A DNA stretch of 64,000 nt from Actinomycetospora sp. NBRC 106378 (GCF_030269685.1 NZ_BSTT01000001.1:248001-312000), one strand, 5' to 3'; numbered from the stretch's first letter, positions 1-10,683 are shown. The notes: generated from the sequence alone by a model not told the origin. Made by a program: numbers and translations.

Positions 1-470
1 GACGACAACCACGTCCCGACGGTGTGCGCGAACAGCTCCGGCCGGTGGTCCACCGAGGGCACACCGGTGCCCGGGAGCGTCGTCCGCTCCGCGCCGCCGA
101 CGGCGCCGACGATCGCGTCGACGTCCGGGAGGGAGAACCCGTCGTCGGCACCGCAGACCACGAGCGTCCGCGCGCGCACGAGACCGATCCGGTCCTCCAT
201 GCGGTACTCGTTGACCGCCCGGTGGCCCTCCTCGACGCGGTCGAGCACCGCGAGGGCGTCGTGGACGAGGCGCTCGAGGAGGTCCGGGCGGTCGGCCGGG
301 TAGTAGGGCGCACGGTTGTCCCAGAGCTGCTGCACGTGGCTGCCGTCGGCGGCGCGCTCCACGTGGTCGATCGGTGGTCGCCCGCCCGCGACCCGTGCGC
401 GGCGCGGCGCGTCGACGTACGGCATCCCGGAGAGCACGAGCGCGGTGACCCGCTCCGGCACCGAGGCGGA
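1..470 (-). pseudogene. alpha/beta-hydrolase, C-terminal part only (5' end lost at internal junction)
   Basis: Reverse-strand reading from about 480 down to 1 is open and reads as the second half of an alpha/beta hydrolase: [19 protein letters not shown] just after the nucleophile region, then a helical cap ([20 protein letters not shown]), then ARTLVVCGADDGF, which carries the likely catalytic Asp, and VDHRPELFAHTVGTWL with the likely catalytic His. The reading leaves the window at base 1, so its stop codon is not seen. The N-terminal half with the oxyanion loop and G-x-S-x-G elbow is missing: upstream, at about 455-485, the sequence changes to the tail of a different gene on the other strand. 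No start codon with a ribosome site is visible. The fragment is probably non-functional or an assembly chimera. The substrate cannot be inferred. Confidence 0.7.
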
Positions 471-606
471 GGCCGCCGCCGCCCACCACGGCCTCGACAC
501 CCGCGACATCCTCACCGAGATCGGCCGCCGCGGCCTCGTCGGCGGCCAGGAGGACATGATCGTCGACGTCGCCCTCGACCTCACCGCCGGCCGCGGCGCC
601 GCCTGA
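463..606 (+). pseudogene. 4-hydroxy-2-oxovalerate aldolase, C-terminal fragment
   Basis: About 45 codons ending at TGA 604-606 match the end of 4-hydroxy-2-oxovalerate aldolase (DmpG/BphI class, meta-cleavage pathways): [19 protein letters not shown] followed by [12 protein letters not shown]. The G-R-R-x-(L/M)-V-G-G-Q-E-D signature is very characteristic of that C-terminus. Everything upstream of about 463 in this frame reads as antisense of the alpha/beta hydrolase, so the TIM-barrel catalytic domain is absent. No ribosome site or start fits. It is a remnant or a join artefact. The approximate left edge is where the aldolase-like reading begins. Confidence 0.7.
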
Positions 607-699
607 CCGTCGCGCCGGCGGGGGCGACGCGGGGGCACGGGCGGCTCGGGACTGGCGGATGATCGGTCCGGACCCGTGCCCGCCGTCCGAGGGAGACCC

Positions 700-1821
700 G
701 TGGCTGCCGAACCGTTCACCGTCGTCGTCGGGAACGACGAGATCGCCGACCTGCGCGACCGGCTCCGGCGGACCCGGTGGCCCGAGCCGGAGACGGTGGA
801 CGACTGGTCGCAGGGGGTGCCACTGGCCTACGCCCGGGAGCTGTGCCGGCACTGGGCCGAGGACTACGACTTCGGGTTCGCCGACCGCGTCAACGCCTTC
901 CCCCAGTACCGCGACACGGTCGACGGGCTGGGAGTCCACTTCCTGCACGTCCGCTCCCCGGAACCCGACGCGTTCCCGCTGGTCCTGACGCACGGGTGGC
1001 CGGGCTCGGTGCTCGAGTTCCTCCACGTCCTCGGCCCGCTGACCGACCCCCGCGCCCACGGCGGGGACCCGGCGGACGCCTTCCACGTCGTCGCCCCGTC
1101 GCTGCCCGGGTACGGCTGGAGCGACAGGCCCACGACGACGGGCTGGGGCGTCGGCCGGATCGCCCGCGCCTGGGACACGCTGATGGTGTCGCTGGGCTAC
1201 GACCGGTACGGCGCGCAGGGCGGCGACTGGGGCTCGGAGGTGACCGCCAACCTGGGCGAGGTCGCCCCCGAGCGGGTCGCCGGGGTGCACCTGAACATGG
1301 GGAGGGTCCCGCTCGGCACCGTCGCCGACCCCACCCCCGCCGAACAGGCCGCCCACGACGCCGCCCAGGAGTTCGCCCGCACCGGACGCGGCTACTCCGC
1401 GATCCAGATGACCCGGCCGCAGACCCTCGGCTACGGCCTCAGCGACTCCCCCGCGGGCCAGGCGGCCTGGATCGCCGAGAAGTACCGGGCCTGGACCGAC
1501 CACGACGGCGACCACGAGACGGCCGTGAGCCGTCAGACGATCCTCGACGAGATCTCGGTCTACTGGTTCACCGCCTCGGCCACGTCGTCGGCGCGCCTGT
1601 ACTGGGAGAGCTTCGCCGACTCCCGCGTGCCGGTCACCGCGCCCTCCGGGCTGTCGGTCTACCCCCGCGACCTCGTCACTCCGTCGCGGCGCGAGGCCGA
1701 GCAGCGTTTCACCGACCTGCGCTGGTACGCCGAGATGCCCCACGGCGGACACTTCGCCGCCCTCGAACAGCCCACCTCGCTCGTCGAGCAGATCCGCGGC
1801 TTCTTCCGCCTCGTCCGGTAG
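700..1821 (+). CDS. epoxide hydrolase (EHN-domain alpha/beta hydrolase)
   Basis: 373-residue protein with an N-terminal EHN-type helical region (residues 5-95, DEIADLRDRLRRTRWPE motif) and an alpha/beta-hydrolase fold. The oxyanion motif HGWPGS is near residues 99-103, the nucleophile Asp176 sits in GGDWG, and the distal His is in MPHGGHFAALEQP. Family members hydrolyse epoxides to diols through a covalent Asp ester; the physiological substrate is unknown. The GTG at 700 is chosen because GGGAGA lies 4-9 bases upstream; an earlier GTG at 676 lacks a ribosome site. It stands alone, 134 bases before a large LuxR-type regulator. Length is normal for the family. Confidence 0.9.
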   Translation: MAAEPFTVVVGNDEIADLRDRLRRTRWPEPETVDDWSQGVPLAYARELCRHWAEDYDFGFADRVNAFPQYRDTVDGLGVHFLHVRSPEPDAFPLVLTHGWPGSVLEFLHVLGPLTDPRAHGGDPADAFHVVAPSLPGYGWSDRPTTTGWGVGRIARAWDTLMVSLGYDRYGAQGGDWGSEVTANLGEVAPERVAGVHLNMGRVPLGTVADPTPAEQAAHDAAQEFARTGRGYSAIQMTRPQTLGYGLSDSPAGQAAWIAEKYRAWTDHDGDHETAVSRQTILDEISVYWFTASATSSARLYWESFADSRVPVTAPSGLSVYPRDLVTPSRREAEQRFTDLRWYAEMPHGGHFAALEQPTSLVEQIRGFFRLVR

Positions 1822-1955
1822 CGGCACCCCGGCCACGCCGGCGGCGAGATCGCACCGGCTGCAGGGGCGGGTCGCCGGCGCCGTGGCGGCCGTGGGTGGC
1901 GCGCCGCTGCCCGAGGTGATCCACTTCAGGTGGATCTCTGTCGAGGAGGAGCCGG

Positions 1956-4655
1956 GTGGCGGTCGAGGTCGACCCGTCGGACGGTGCGTGGGCGCCGGCC
2001 GGACGCGGTGCCCCGCTCCTGGGGCGCACCGCGGAACTGACGTGGATCGCGGACCGCTGGCGCCGGACGACGACCCAGCGGCGGGCCGGGCGCGTCCTCG
2101 TCGTCGGGCCGGGCGGGATCGGCAAGACGGCGCTGGTGGAGACCGCGGTCGCGCGGGCCACGGAGGCCGTCGTCGTCCGGGCGCACGCCGTGCCCGGAGC
2201 CCCTCCGGGGACCCTGCTCGGGAATCTCCTCGCCGCCCTCGACGTCGCGGTGCCGTCGGTACCGTCCGTCGAGGAGGGGGCCTCGGTGCTGCTCGCGGGC
2301 CTCGGTGAGAAGGAGGACCGCGGACCCGTCGTCGTGGTGCTGCACGACCTCCACGACGCCGACGAGACCTCCGCCGTGGCGATCGAGCGGGCCTTCCGGC
2401 GTCTGGTCCACGACCGCGTCCTGCTCCTCGCGACCGCGCGGCCGGACGGCATCGCCGCCCACTGGTCGCGGTTCTTCGCCGAGGGCCCGGACTGCGAGAC
2501 GCGGACGCTCACGGGACTCGACGTCGCCGGTGTCCGCGACCTCGCCGCCGCGATGCGCCCGGGCCGGTGGAGTCGCGACACCATCACGCGGCTGCAGGCC
2601 GACACCGGAGGGCATCCCCTGCACCTCACGACCCTGCTGCGGGAGCTGACCGACGAGGTCCTCCTCGGCGATGCCCCGTTGCCCCCGCCCCGCCCGCTGG
2701 CCCGGGAGGTCGCCGACGCGGCCGCCCGCCTGTCCCCCGCGGCCCGTCGGCTCCTGGCCTGCCTGGCCGTCCTCGACCGGCCGGCCGGGCGCAGCCTGCT
2801 CGGGCGCCTCCACACGCTCGCGGACGTCCCTCTCGACGACGCGGTCGGGGAACTGACGCAGGCCGGTCTCGTCGACGCCGCGTCGCCGGCCGACGACCGG
2901 TTCCGCGTCCACCACCCCCTGGTCCGCAGCGCCCTCGTGAGTGGGCTCGACGAGGAGGACCGGACCCGCCTGCACGTCGACGCCGCCCGCGCGCTCGGAG
3001 GCACGGCGGCCCTGCGCCACCGCGTCGCCGCTGCGGGCGGCGTCCCCGACGCCGACCTGGCCGACGAGCTGGAGTCCGCCGCCGCCGCGGAGGCGGTCGA
3101 CGTGCCGGCCGCCGTCACCTGGCTGCTCGCGGCGGCCGAGCTGAGTTCCACGGGCGAGGAGGCCGTTCGTCGCGTGCTCGCCGCCGGGCTGCTGCTGGTC
3201 GACGTCCAGGACACCCGGCGACTGCGCCTCCTCGCGCCGTCGGTGCGGGAGGCCGCGCCCGGCCCGGAACGCGACGTGATCCTCGGACTGCTCGCGACGC
3301 AGGACCACGACCCGCACGCCGCCCTGCTGCTGCAGGCCGCCCTCGACGCGCCCGACGGCGAGCCGGAGGTCCGCGCCCTCGCGGCCGTCCGCCTCGCCCT
3401 GGAGCACATCTTCCGCGGGCGGGGTGCGGCCGCCGACGAGGCGGCGGGCCGGGTCCCAGCGCTCTCGCGCCGTCCGCTGCGCCTCGAACAGGCCCGCATC
3501 CTCCAGGCGGTCGGTCGCGGCCAGCACGCCGGCCCCGACGCCGGGCTCGCCCTGCTGGAGGGCCACGTCGACGGGGCCCTGGGCGCCGACCCCGCGATCA
3601 CCGCGGGGACCCTGCTCCTCGCGGCCGGTCACGTCCCCGAGGCGCGGCGTCGCCTCCAGGAGGGCCTGGCGCGGGCACGCAGCGGAGCGGCGTCGACCAG
3701 CACCCACCGCGCGCACTGCCACCTCGTCGAGGTCCTCTACCGCTGCGGGCGGTGGGACCTCGCGCAGGCGGAGGCCGACATCGCCCTGGACTGGTTCGCC
3801 GACGGCCACCTGCCCTGGGCCGAGTCCGTCGCGCACGCCGTGGCGGCCCTGGTCCCGGCCGCGCGCGGGCAGGAGGACCGGGCGGGGGCGCATCTCGCCG
3901 CCGCCCGGGCCTCACTGGCGCGCACCTTCAACCCGCAGGGGGTCCACGTCGTCGCGCTCGCCGAGGCCACGCTCGCCCGCGCGCTCGGGGACGGCCCCCG
4001 GATGGAGCGGGCCCTGCGTCCGCTGCCCGCCGTCGCCGAGCGGGGCGGGATGACGTCCGGCCCGTTCGCCCCGTGGCGCATCCTGCACGCGGAGTCCCGG
4101 ATCGCGGTCGGTGATCTCGCCGGTGCGCGACAGGCGGTCCGGTCCTGGTCACGCGGCGCCGCGCCGATGTGGTTCCGGCTGGCCCGCCAGCAGGTCCAGG
4201 GGCGGCTCGCGCTCGCCACCGGCGACGTCGCGAGAGCAGCGGCCGCCCTGCGCGCGGGCGTGGACCTCGCCGACGAGCACGCCGCGGAGATCGACGACGA
4301 GTGCCCCGTCGAACTCGCGGAGCTGCGCACCCTGCTGGCGGGGCTCCCCCACGTCGCGGACGCCGACGAGCTCCGGGCCGCGGCCCGGCCGGTGCTCGAT
4401 CGACTCGCGGCCGCCCCCCTGCTCGACCCGCTCCGCGTCGACGACCGGGCGTCGGAGACGCGGGACACCACCCCCGACGTCCTCACCCCCCGGGAGAGGC
4501 AGGTCGCCGGACTGGTCGCCCAGGGCCTGACCAGCCGCGAGGTCGCCGAGATGCTCTGGGTGACCCCGAAGGCCGTCGAGTACCACCTCGGCAACCTCTA
4601 CGCCAAGCTCGGCATCACCTCCCGGCGCCAGCTCCGGGGGCGTCGCTTCTCCTGA
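1956..4655 (+). CDS. large LuxR-family ATPase regulator (LAL/MalT-like)
   Basis: 899 residues. An N-terminal STAND/AAA-type ATPase follows a short leader: LLGRTAEL, then Walker A GPGGIGKT near residues 50-57 and a Walker B-like stretch VVVVLHDLHD. A long Ala/Leu/Arg-rich helical region resembling TPR repeats fills the middle. The C-terminal LuxR helix-turn-helix is LTPRERQVAGLVAQGLTSRE followed by VAEMLWVTPKAVEYHLGNLY. Such LAL regulators bind DNA as ATP-dependent activators. The GTG at 1956 is preceded by GAGGAGGA at ideal spacing. Its target is not evident; the flanking epoxide hydrolase and MBL hydrolase are candidates by position only. Confidence 0.9.
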   Translation: MAVEVDPSDGAWAPAGRGAPLLGRTAELTWIADRWRRTTTQRRAGRVLVVGPGGIGKTALVETAVARATEAVVVRAHAVPGAPPGTLLGNLLAALDVAVPSVPSVEEGASVLLAGLGEKEDRGPVVVVLHDLHDADETSAVAIERAFRRLVHDRVLLLATARPDGIAAHWSRFFAEGPDCETRTLTGLDVAGVRDLAAAMRPGRWSRDTITRLQADTGGHPLHLTTLLRELTDEVLLGDAPLPPPRPLAREVADAAARLSPAARRLLACLAVLDRPAGRSLLGRLHTLADVPLDDAVGELTQAGLVDAASPADDRFRVHHPLVRSALVSGLDEEDRTRLHVDAARALGGTAALRHRVAAAGGVPDADLADELESAAAAEAVDVPAAVTWLLAAAELSSTGEEAVRRVLAAGLLLVDVQDTRRLRLLAPSVREAAPGPERDVILGLLATQDHDPHAALLLQAALDAPDGEPEVRALAAVRLALEHIFRGRGAAADEAAGRVPALSRRPLRLEQARILQAVGRGQHAGPDAGLALLEGHVDGALGADPAITAGTLLLAAGHVPEARRRLQEGLARARSGAASTSTHRAHCHLVEVLYRCGRWDLAQAEADIALDWFADGHLPWAESVAHAVAALVPAARGQEDRAGAHLAAARASLARTFNPQGVHVVALAEATLARALGDGPRMERALRPLPAVAERGGMTSGPFAPWRILHAESRIAVGDLAGARQAVRSWSRGAAPMWFRLARQQVQGRLALATGDVARAAAALRAGVDLADEHAAEIDDECPVELAELRTLLAGLPHVADADELRAAARPVLDRLAAAPLLDPLRVDDRASETRDTTPDVLTPRERQVAGLVAQGLTSREVAEMLWVTPKAVEYHLGNLYAKLGITSRRQLRGRRFS

Positions 4656-4702
4656 CGCGGCACCCCGAACGCTGACACCCCTCGCCCGGGTCCGCGCGGG
4701 GC

Positions 4703-4708
4703 TACGGT
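4703..4708 (+). promoter_or_regulatory. -10 box TACGGT of a leaderless transcript
   Basis: TACGGT ends 7 bases before the GTG at 4716, the arrangement expected for a leaderless actinobacterial mRNA starting at the start codon. No Shine-Dalgarno sequence lies upstream of the gene, which supports this reading. Confidence 0.5.
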
Positions 4709-4715
4709 GCCCCGC

Positions 4716-5618
4716 GTGAGGACCGCGACGCTCGACTGGTTCGGCTGCGCCACCTTCCGTCTGCGGACGGCCGAGGGACTGACGGTGATGCTCGACGCCT
4801 ACCTCGACCGGGTACCGGCGGCCGCGCAGAGCGGGATGTCACTCGCGGACGTCGCGGCCGACCTGGGCCCGCGGGACTGGATCCTCGTCGGGCACTCCCA
4901 CTTCGACCACCTGTACGGCGCCGAGCGGCTCGCCGCCTCGGGCGCGCGGATCGTGGGGTCCTACGAGTCGGTGCGGGTGATGGCGGCCTGCGGGGTGCCC
5001 GAGGACCAGCTGGTGCCGGTCTCGGGCGGCGAGCGGGTCCGTCTCGACGCGACGACGACGGTCCGCGTGCTCCCGGGCCTGCACTCGTGCGTGTGGTCGC
5101 AGGTCCCGTTCCCGGAGTCCGACCAGGAGTGCCTCGGCGAGCTGGGCGGCACCTGGCAGGAGCACCAGGAGCAGCTCCGCGCGATGTTCGCGGGGCTGCC
5201 GAACCTCGGCCCGGACGTGGCCGCCCACCTGCAGGCGGCCTCGCAGGGCGAGCGCGGGGACGGAGGAGCGCTCGTGTTCGTCGTCGAGACCTCGGAGGGC
5301 TCGCTGCTCGTGCAGGACACCGCCGGGGCCTGGAGCGGACTGCTGGCCGCCGAGTCGCCCGACGTCGCCATCCTCGCCGCCGCGGGCCGGGCCAACCGCG
5401 ACGGCGAGCCGGTGCAGGGATCGCTGGCCGATTTCGTGGCCGAGGAGGCGGGCCGGCTGCAGCCACGGCGTCTGCTGCTCTCCCACCACGACGCCTGGCT
5501 CCCCGGGTTCGCCGGGGCCGTCGACGTCGCCCCGATCCGCGCGGCCGTCGCACGGTCGGCGCCGGGCACCGAGTTCTGCGAACCGGGCTACGTCTCCGGG
5601 TTCCGTCCCTTCGCCTGA
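4716..5618 (+). CDS. MBL-fold metallo-hydrolase
   Basis: 300 residues with the metallo-beta-lactamase metal motif H-S-H-F-D-H at residues 60-65 (HxHxDH) and a further histidine pair in LLLSHHDAWLPG near the end. The family covers Zn-dependent hydrolases (lactonases, nucleases, phosphodiesterases); the substrate cannot be called. The GTG at 4716 is preferred over GTG 4707 because a TACGGT -10 box sits 7 bases upstream, implying leaderless translation. No signal peptide, so it should be cytoplasmic. It precedes a small two-gene unit on the same strand by 62 bases. Confidence 0.8.
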   Translation: MRTATLDWFGCATFRLRTAEGLTVMLDAYLDRVPAAAQSGMSLADVAADLGPRDWILVGHSHFDHLYGAERLAASGARIVGSYESVRVMAACGVPEDQLVPVSGGERVRLDATTTVRVLPGLHSCVWSQVPFPESDQECLGELGGTWQEHQEQLRAMFAGLPNLGPDVAAHLQAASQGERGDGGALVFVVETSEGSLLVQDTAGAWSGLLAAESPDVAILAAAGRANRDGEPVQGSLADFVAEEAGRLQPRRLLLSHHDAWLPGFAGAVDVAPIRAAVARSAPGTEFCEPGYVSGFRPFA

Positions 5619-5680
5619 CGGCGGCACCGGTTCTCCGGAACGGGTCATGTCGGGGGCGGGCGATCGGCACACTGCTCGAC

Positions 5681-5962
5681 ATGACGGTCGGGAACCACAC
5701 GACGGCGACGGTGATCGTCCCGCTGCACGGGGTGCCGGACGCCGACGAGGCGGTGTGCGAGCTGCGGCTGCTCGTCGACGACCGGCTGGCCCTGCCCGTG
5801 TACGCCTCGGTCGAGGAGCTGGTCGCCTGCTGCGGCCGCGCCCAGCCCTGGATGGCGGTCCCGGCCGGACGCCTCGGGGACCTGGTCGCCGCGACCGGCG
5901 CCGACGGTGTCGTCGAGGGCCTCGCCCTGCCCGACGCGGCCCGGCACGGGGACGGCCGGTGA
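5681..5962 (+). CDS. small SseB-like (SAV_915-type) protein
   Basis: 93 residues. The core LALPVYASVEELVACCGRAQ followed by PWMAVPAGRLGDLVAATGAD resembles the short SseB-N/SAV_915-like proteins of actinobacteria, which often lie beside ESX/type VII-related genes. The molecular role of that family is unknown. The ATG at 5681 has no strong ribosome site. The stop codon overlaps the GTG of the next gene (GTGA at 5959-5962), so the two are translationally coupled. The family call rests on motif memory and is moderate. Confidence 0.6.
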   Translation: MTVGNHTTATVIVPLHGVPDADEAVCELRLLVDDRLALPVYASVEELVACCGRAQPWMAVPAGRLGDLVAATGADGVVEGLALPDAARHGDGR

Positions 5963-6261
5963 GCACGCCCGGGTTCGACGTCGACCCGGCGCAGGTCGAC
6001 GTCGTCGCGCGCCGCCTGGAGGAGGCCGCGGAGCCGCTGGCGGGCGCGGCCGACGGCGCCCCCGACGTGCCGCGGGCCGGCCCCGCCACCGCGGACGTCG
6101 TCGCCTGTCTCGCCGCGCTCGCCGATGCGGTCTCCGGACTCGTCCGGGGCACCGCCGACGCCGCCGCGGCCACCCGAGCGGCAGCGGCGTCCTACCGCGA
6201 CGGCGACGGCCGGGCCGCGGCGGCCCTCGACGCCACGATCAACGGCCCCGTGCCCGGCTGA
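5959..6261 (+). CDS. small helical EspC-like/WXG100-related protein
   Basis: 100-residue alpha-helical, Ala-rich protein. It opens with FDVDPAQVDVVARRLEEAAE and contains a long helix with C-terminal AAASYRDGDGRAAAALDATI, the layout of ESX-associated EspC/DUF2580-like proteins (helix-turn-helix hairpin with a Y-x-x-x-D/E-like C-terminal element, here YRDGD). No WxG turn is visible. The start GTG overlaps the upstream SseB-like gene by 4 bases. No EccC or other type VII secretion component is in the window, so any secretion would depend on a machine elsewhere. Function is inferred only from size, composition and neighbour. Confidence 0.5.
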   Translation: MSTPGFDVDPAQVDVVARRLEEAAEPLAGAADGAPDVPRAGPATADVVACLAALADAVSGLVRGTADAAAATRAAAASYRDGDGRAAAALDATINGPVPG

Positions 6262-6282
6262 GCCGGCACCGCCCGGCGGACG

Positions 6283-8058
<1,776 letters not shown>

Positions 8059-8067
8059 AGCTGCCTT

Positions 8068-9111
8068 TCAGGCGTACATGTTCGGGCCGGGATCCGGCGC
8101 GGGCGGGCCGCCGGGACCACGGGGCGGACGGGCCGGGTCGCCGTCGATCACCTTCGCGCCCGGCACCGGGCCGTGGGCGACGCGGACCGTGCGGCAGACC
8201 CCCGCCCCGGAGAGCTCGGCCGCGACGCGCACCGCGGAGGGGCCGTCGGCGCACAGGAACACGCACGTCGGGCCCGAGCCGGAGACGACCCCGGCCAGCG
8301 CCCCGGCGGACACGCCGGCACGCAGGGTGCGGCGCAGCCCGGGGTCGAGGCTGACGGCGGCGGCCTGCAGGTCGTTGCCGAGCAGCAGGGCGAGCGAGCG
8401 GGCCTCGCCGGATGCCACGGCCTCGAGCACGGGCTCGACGCTGCCGACGCGCCGGACCGGGTTGTCCGTGGTCGCCGCGGCGCGCAGCCGGTCCAGCTCG
8501 CCGAACACCGAGGGCGTGGCGAGACCGTGGTCGGAGAGCGCGACCACCCAGTGGAAGGTGTGGCGGGAGAGGACCGGGACGAGGTTCTCGCCGCGTCCGG
8601 TGCCGAGGGCGGTGCCACCGTGCAGCGCGAAGGCGACGTCGCTGCCCACGGTGGCCGCGACCTCCAGCAGCGCCTCCCGGCCGAGGTCGAGGCGCCACAG
8701 CGCCGACAGCGCGAGCAGGGTGCCGGCGGCGTCCGCGCTGCCCCCGGCCATCCCGCCCGCGACCGGGATCGACTTGCGGATGCCGATCCGGACGTCGGGC
8801 TCCCGACCCGCGACCTCGGCCAGCGCCACCGCCGCCCTCCACGCCAGGTTGGAGCCGTCGACCGGGATCGCCTCGCGGTCCGCCTCGGAGACGTCGCCGA
8901 GCAGCTCCACGCCGGGTGCACCGGCGCCGATGCGGTCGACCGCCCGGCCCGCGTGCGTCGACACCACCGACACCTCGTCGAACAGGTTCAGCGCCTGGAA
9001 CACGGTGACGAGGTCGTGGTAGCCGTCGGCACGCAGCTCGCCCACCGCGAGGTGGAGGTTGATCTTGGCCGGGACGCGGACGGTCACCGGGGGCCCGACG
9101 GCGGAGAGCAC
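8068..9111 (-). CDS. ispE: 4-diphosphocytidyl-2-C-methyl-D-erythritol kinase
   Basis: 347-residue GHMP kinase of the non-mevalonate isoprenoid pathway; it phosphorylates the 2-hydroxyl of CDP-methylerythritol. Visible motifs are VPAKINLHL at the N-terminus, the ATP-binding loop [17 protein letters not shown], and [12 protein letters not shown] near the end. The GTG at 9111 is chosen because TACCCT (9118-9123) sits 6 bases upstream, giving a leaderless mRNA, and the homologous N-terminus begins there. A Pro/Gly-rich tail of about 25 residues after the GHMP domain is extra. In many actinobacteria ispE directly follows ksgA; here ksgA lies 11 kb away beyond a catabolic block. Confidence 0.93.
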   Translation of the reverse strand: MLSAVGPPVTVRVPAKINLHLAVGELRADGYHDLVTVFQALNLFDEVSVVSTHAGRAVDRIGAGAPGVELLGDVSEADREAIPVDGSNLAWRAAVALAEVAGREPDVRIGIRKSIPVAGGMAGGSADAAGTLLALSALWRLDLGREALLEVAATVGSDVAFALHGGTALGTGRGENLVPVLSRHTFHWVVALSDHGLATPSVFGELDRLRAAATTDNPVRRVGSVEPVLEAVASGEARSLALLLGNDLQAAAVSLDPGLRRTLRAGVSAGALAGVVSGSGPTCVFLCADGPSAVRVAAELSGAGVCRTVRVAHGPVPGAKVIDGDPARPPRGPGGPPAPDPGPNMYA

Positions 9112-9117
9112 CCGTCC

Positions 9118-9123
9118 AGGGTA
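9118..9123 (-). promoter_or_regulatory. -10 box TACCCT for leaderless ispE transcript
   Basis: Read on the minus strand, TACCCT is followed by GGACGG and then the GTG of ispE. No ribosome-binding site lies between, so initiation on a leaderless transcript is likely. ispE and the ABC-F gene would share it. Confidence 0.5.
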
Positions 9124-9229
9124 CGGAAGCCCCCCGGACCGGTCGTTCACGACCGGCCCACGTCGGGAACCACCCGAACCGGACACACGTTGGTGGTGCA
9201 AGACCGCGAGATCCCCCAGGCAAGGAGCC

Positions 9230-9292
9230 ATGGACCCCAGTCACAGTCCCGACACCACCGGTCGTCCCGATCAGGTGGTGGCCCTCCGATGA
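9230..9292 (+). CDS. 20-codon leader ORF upstream of the CNNM transporter pair
   Basis: ATG at 9230 follows a strong AAGGAG ribosome site and encodes a 20-residue peptide starting [14 protein letters not shown]. Its TGA overlaps the transporter ATG (ATGA, 9289-9292), so transporter translation should be coupled to it. The transporter start itself has no good ribosome site, which supports the peptide being translated. The Asp/Pro pairs (DP, PD, PD) recall Mg2+-sensing leaders such as mgtL, whose acidic-Pro codons stall or destabilise ribosomes. That link is inference. The peptide has no transmembrane segment. Confidence 0.55.
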   Translation: MDPSHSPDTTGRPDQVVALR

Positions 9293-10683
9293 TCGGCACG
9301 ATCCTCGGCATCCTGCTCGGCGTGGTGGTCGTCGTCCTGATCACCGCCGCGACCGGCTACTTCGTGGCGCAGGAGTTCGGCTACATGGCCGTCGACCGCG
9401 CCCGCCTCCGGGCCCGCGCCGCCGACGGCGACGCCGGCGCCGTACGCGCGCTCGACATCACGCGCCGCACCTCGTTCATGCTCTCCGGCGCCCAGCTCGG
9501 CATCACGGTCACCGGCCTGCTGGTCGGCTACGTGGCCGAGCCCCTCATCGGCGACGGCGTCGGCGAGCTGCTGGGCACGGCCGGCGTGCCCGCCGCGGTC
9601 GGCGTGGCGATCGGCACCGTGTTCGCGCTGCTGCTGTCCACCGTGGTGCAGATGGTGTTCGGCGAGCTGTTCCCGAAGAACCTCGCGATCGCCCGCCCGG
9701 AGCCGGTGGCCCGCGCGCTCGCACTGTCGACGAAGGTCTACCTCGGCCTGTTCGGCTGGCTGATCAAGCTCTTCGACGCGGCCTCGAACGCGCTGCTCAA
9801 GGCCCTGCGCATCGAGCCGGTGCACGACGTCGAGCACTCGGCCACCCCGCGCGACCTCGAGGCCATCATCGACGACTCGCGCGACTCCGGGGACCTGCCG
9901 CCCGAGCTCGCCGCGCTGCTCGACCGCTCGGTGGACTTCTCCGAGCGCAGCGCCCGGGCCGCGATGATCCCGCGGCCGCGGGTCGCCTGGGTGCGGGCCG
10001 AGGACACCGTCGCCGATCTCACGCGGGTCATGGCCGGTGGCCACTCCCGCTACCCGGTCCTCGGCGCCCTGCCGGAGGCGCCCGACGACGGTGGAGGGTC
10101 GGCTCCCGACCTCGTCGGCGTGGTCTGCCTGCGGGACGTCCTCGCCTGGTCGGGGCCGTCCGACGCGGCGGTCGCCGACCTGATGCGCGCCCCGGTCCTC
10201 GTGCCCTCGACGCTGCCGCTCCCCCAGGTGCTCGAGCAGCTGCGGGCCGAGGGCGAGGAGCTCGCCTGCGTGCTCGACGAGTACGGCGACCTCGCGGGCG
10301 TCATCACGGTGGAGGACGTCGCGGAGGAGCTCGTCGGCGAGATCACCGACGAGCACGACGCGGCCGACGCCGACCGCACCCATGCGGGCGCCGACGGCTG
10401 GGTCGTCCCCGGCGACCGGCACGTCGACGAGGTGTCCCGCCTCATCGACGCGGAGCTGCCCGAGGGCGAGTACCAGACCATCGCGGGCCTCGTCGTCGCC
10501 GAGCTGGCGCGGCTGCCCGAGCCCGGCGACACCGTCGTCGTCACCATCGCCGACGACGATCCCGACGAGCCCGACCGCACGCTGCGCGCGACCGTGCGGA
10601 CCGTCGACCGGCGCGTCCCCGCCGAGGTCCACCTGCAGTGGGTCCCGGTCACCAGCCCGTCCAGCACGGAGGTCTCCCGATGA
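9289..10683 (+). CDS. CNNM/CorC-family membrane transporter (DUF21-CBS-CorC_HlyC)
   Basis: 464 residues. The N-terminal DUF21 transmembrane domain spans residues 1-190 with several hydrophobic helices and the conserved QMVFGELFPKNLAIARPE. A CBS pair follows (MIPRPRVAWVRAEDTVADL; CVLDEYGDLAGVITVEDVAE), then a C-terminal CorC_HlyC domain (GADGWVVPGDRHVDEV onward). Relatives such as CorC/MpfA export Mg2+ or related divalent cations, and older annotations call them hemolysins. The ATG at 9289 overlaps the stop of a 20-codon leader ORF, and the gene overlaps the next CNNM gene by 4 bases, suggesting a heteromeric pair. Confidence 0.9.
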   Translation: MIGTILGILLGVVVVVLITAATGYFVAQEFGYMAVDRARLRARAADGDAGAVRALDITRRTSFMLSGAQLGITVTGLLVGYVAEPLIGDGVGELLGTAGVPAAVGVAIGTVFALLLSTVVQMVFGELFPKNLAIARPEPVARALALSTKVYLGLFGWLIKLFDAASNALLKALRIEPVHDVEHSATPRDLEAIIDDSRDSGDLPPELAALLDRSVDFSERSARAAMIPRPRVAWVRAEDTVADLTRVMAGGHSRYPVLGALPEAPDDGGGSAPDLVGVVCLRDVLAWSGPSDAAVADLMRAPVLVPSTLPLPQVLEQLRAEGEELACVLDEYGDLAGVITVEDVAEELVGEITDEHDAADADRTHAGADGWVVPGDRHVDEVSRLIDAELPEGEYQTIAGLVVAELARLPEPGDTVVVTIADDDPDEPDRTLRATVRTVDRRVPAEVHLQWVPVTSPSSTEVSR

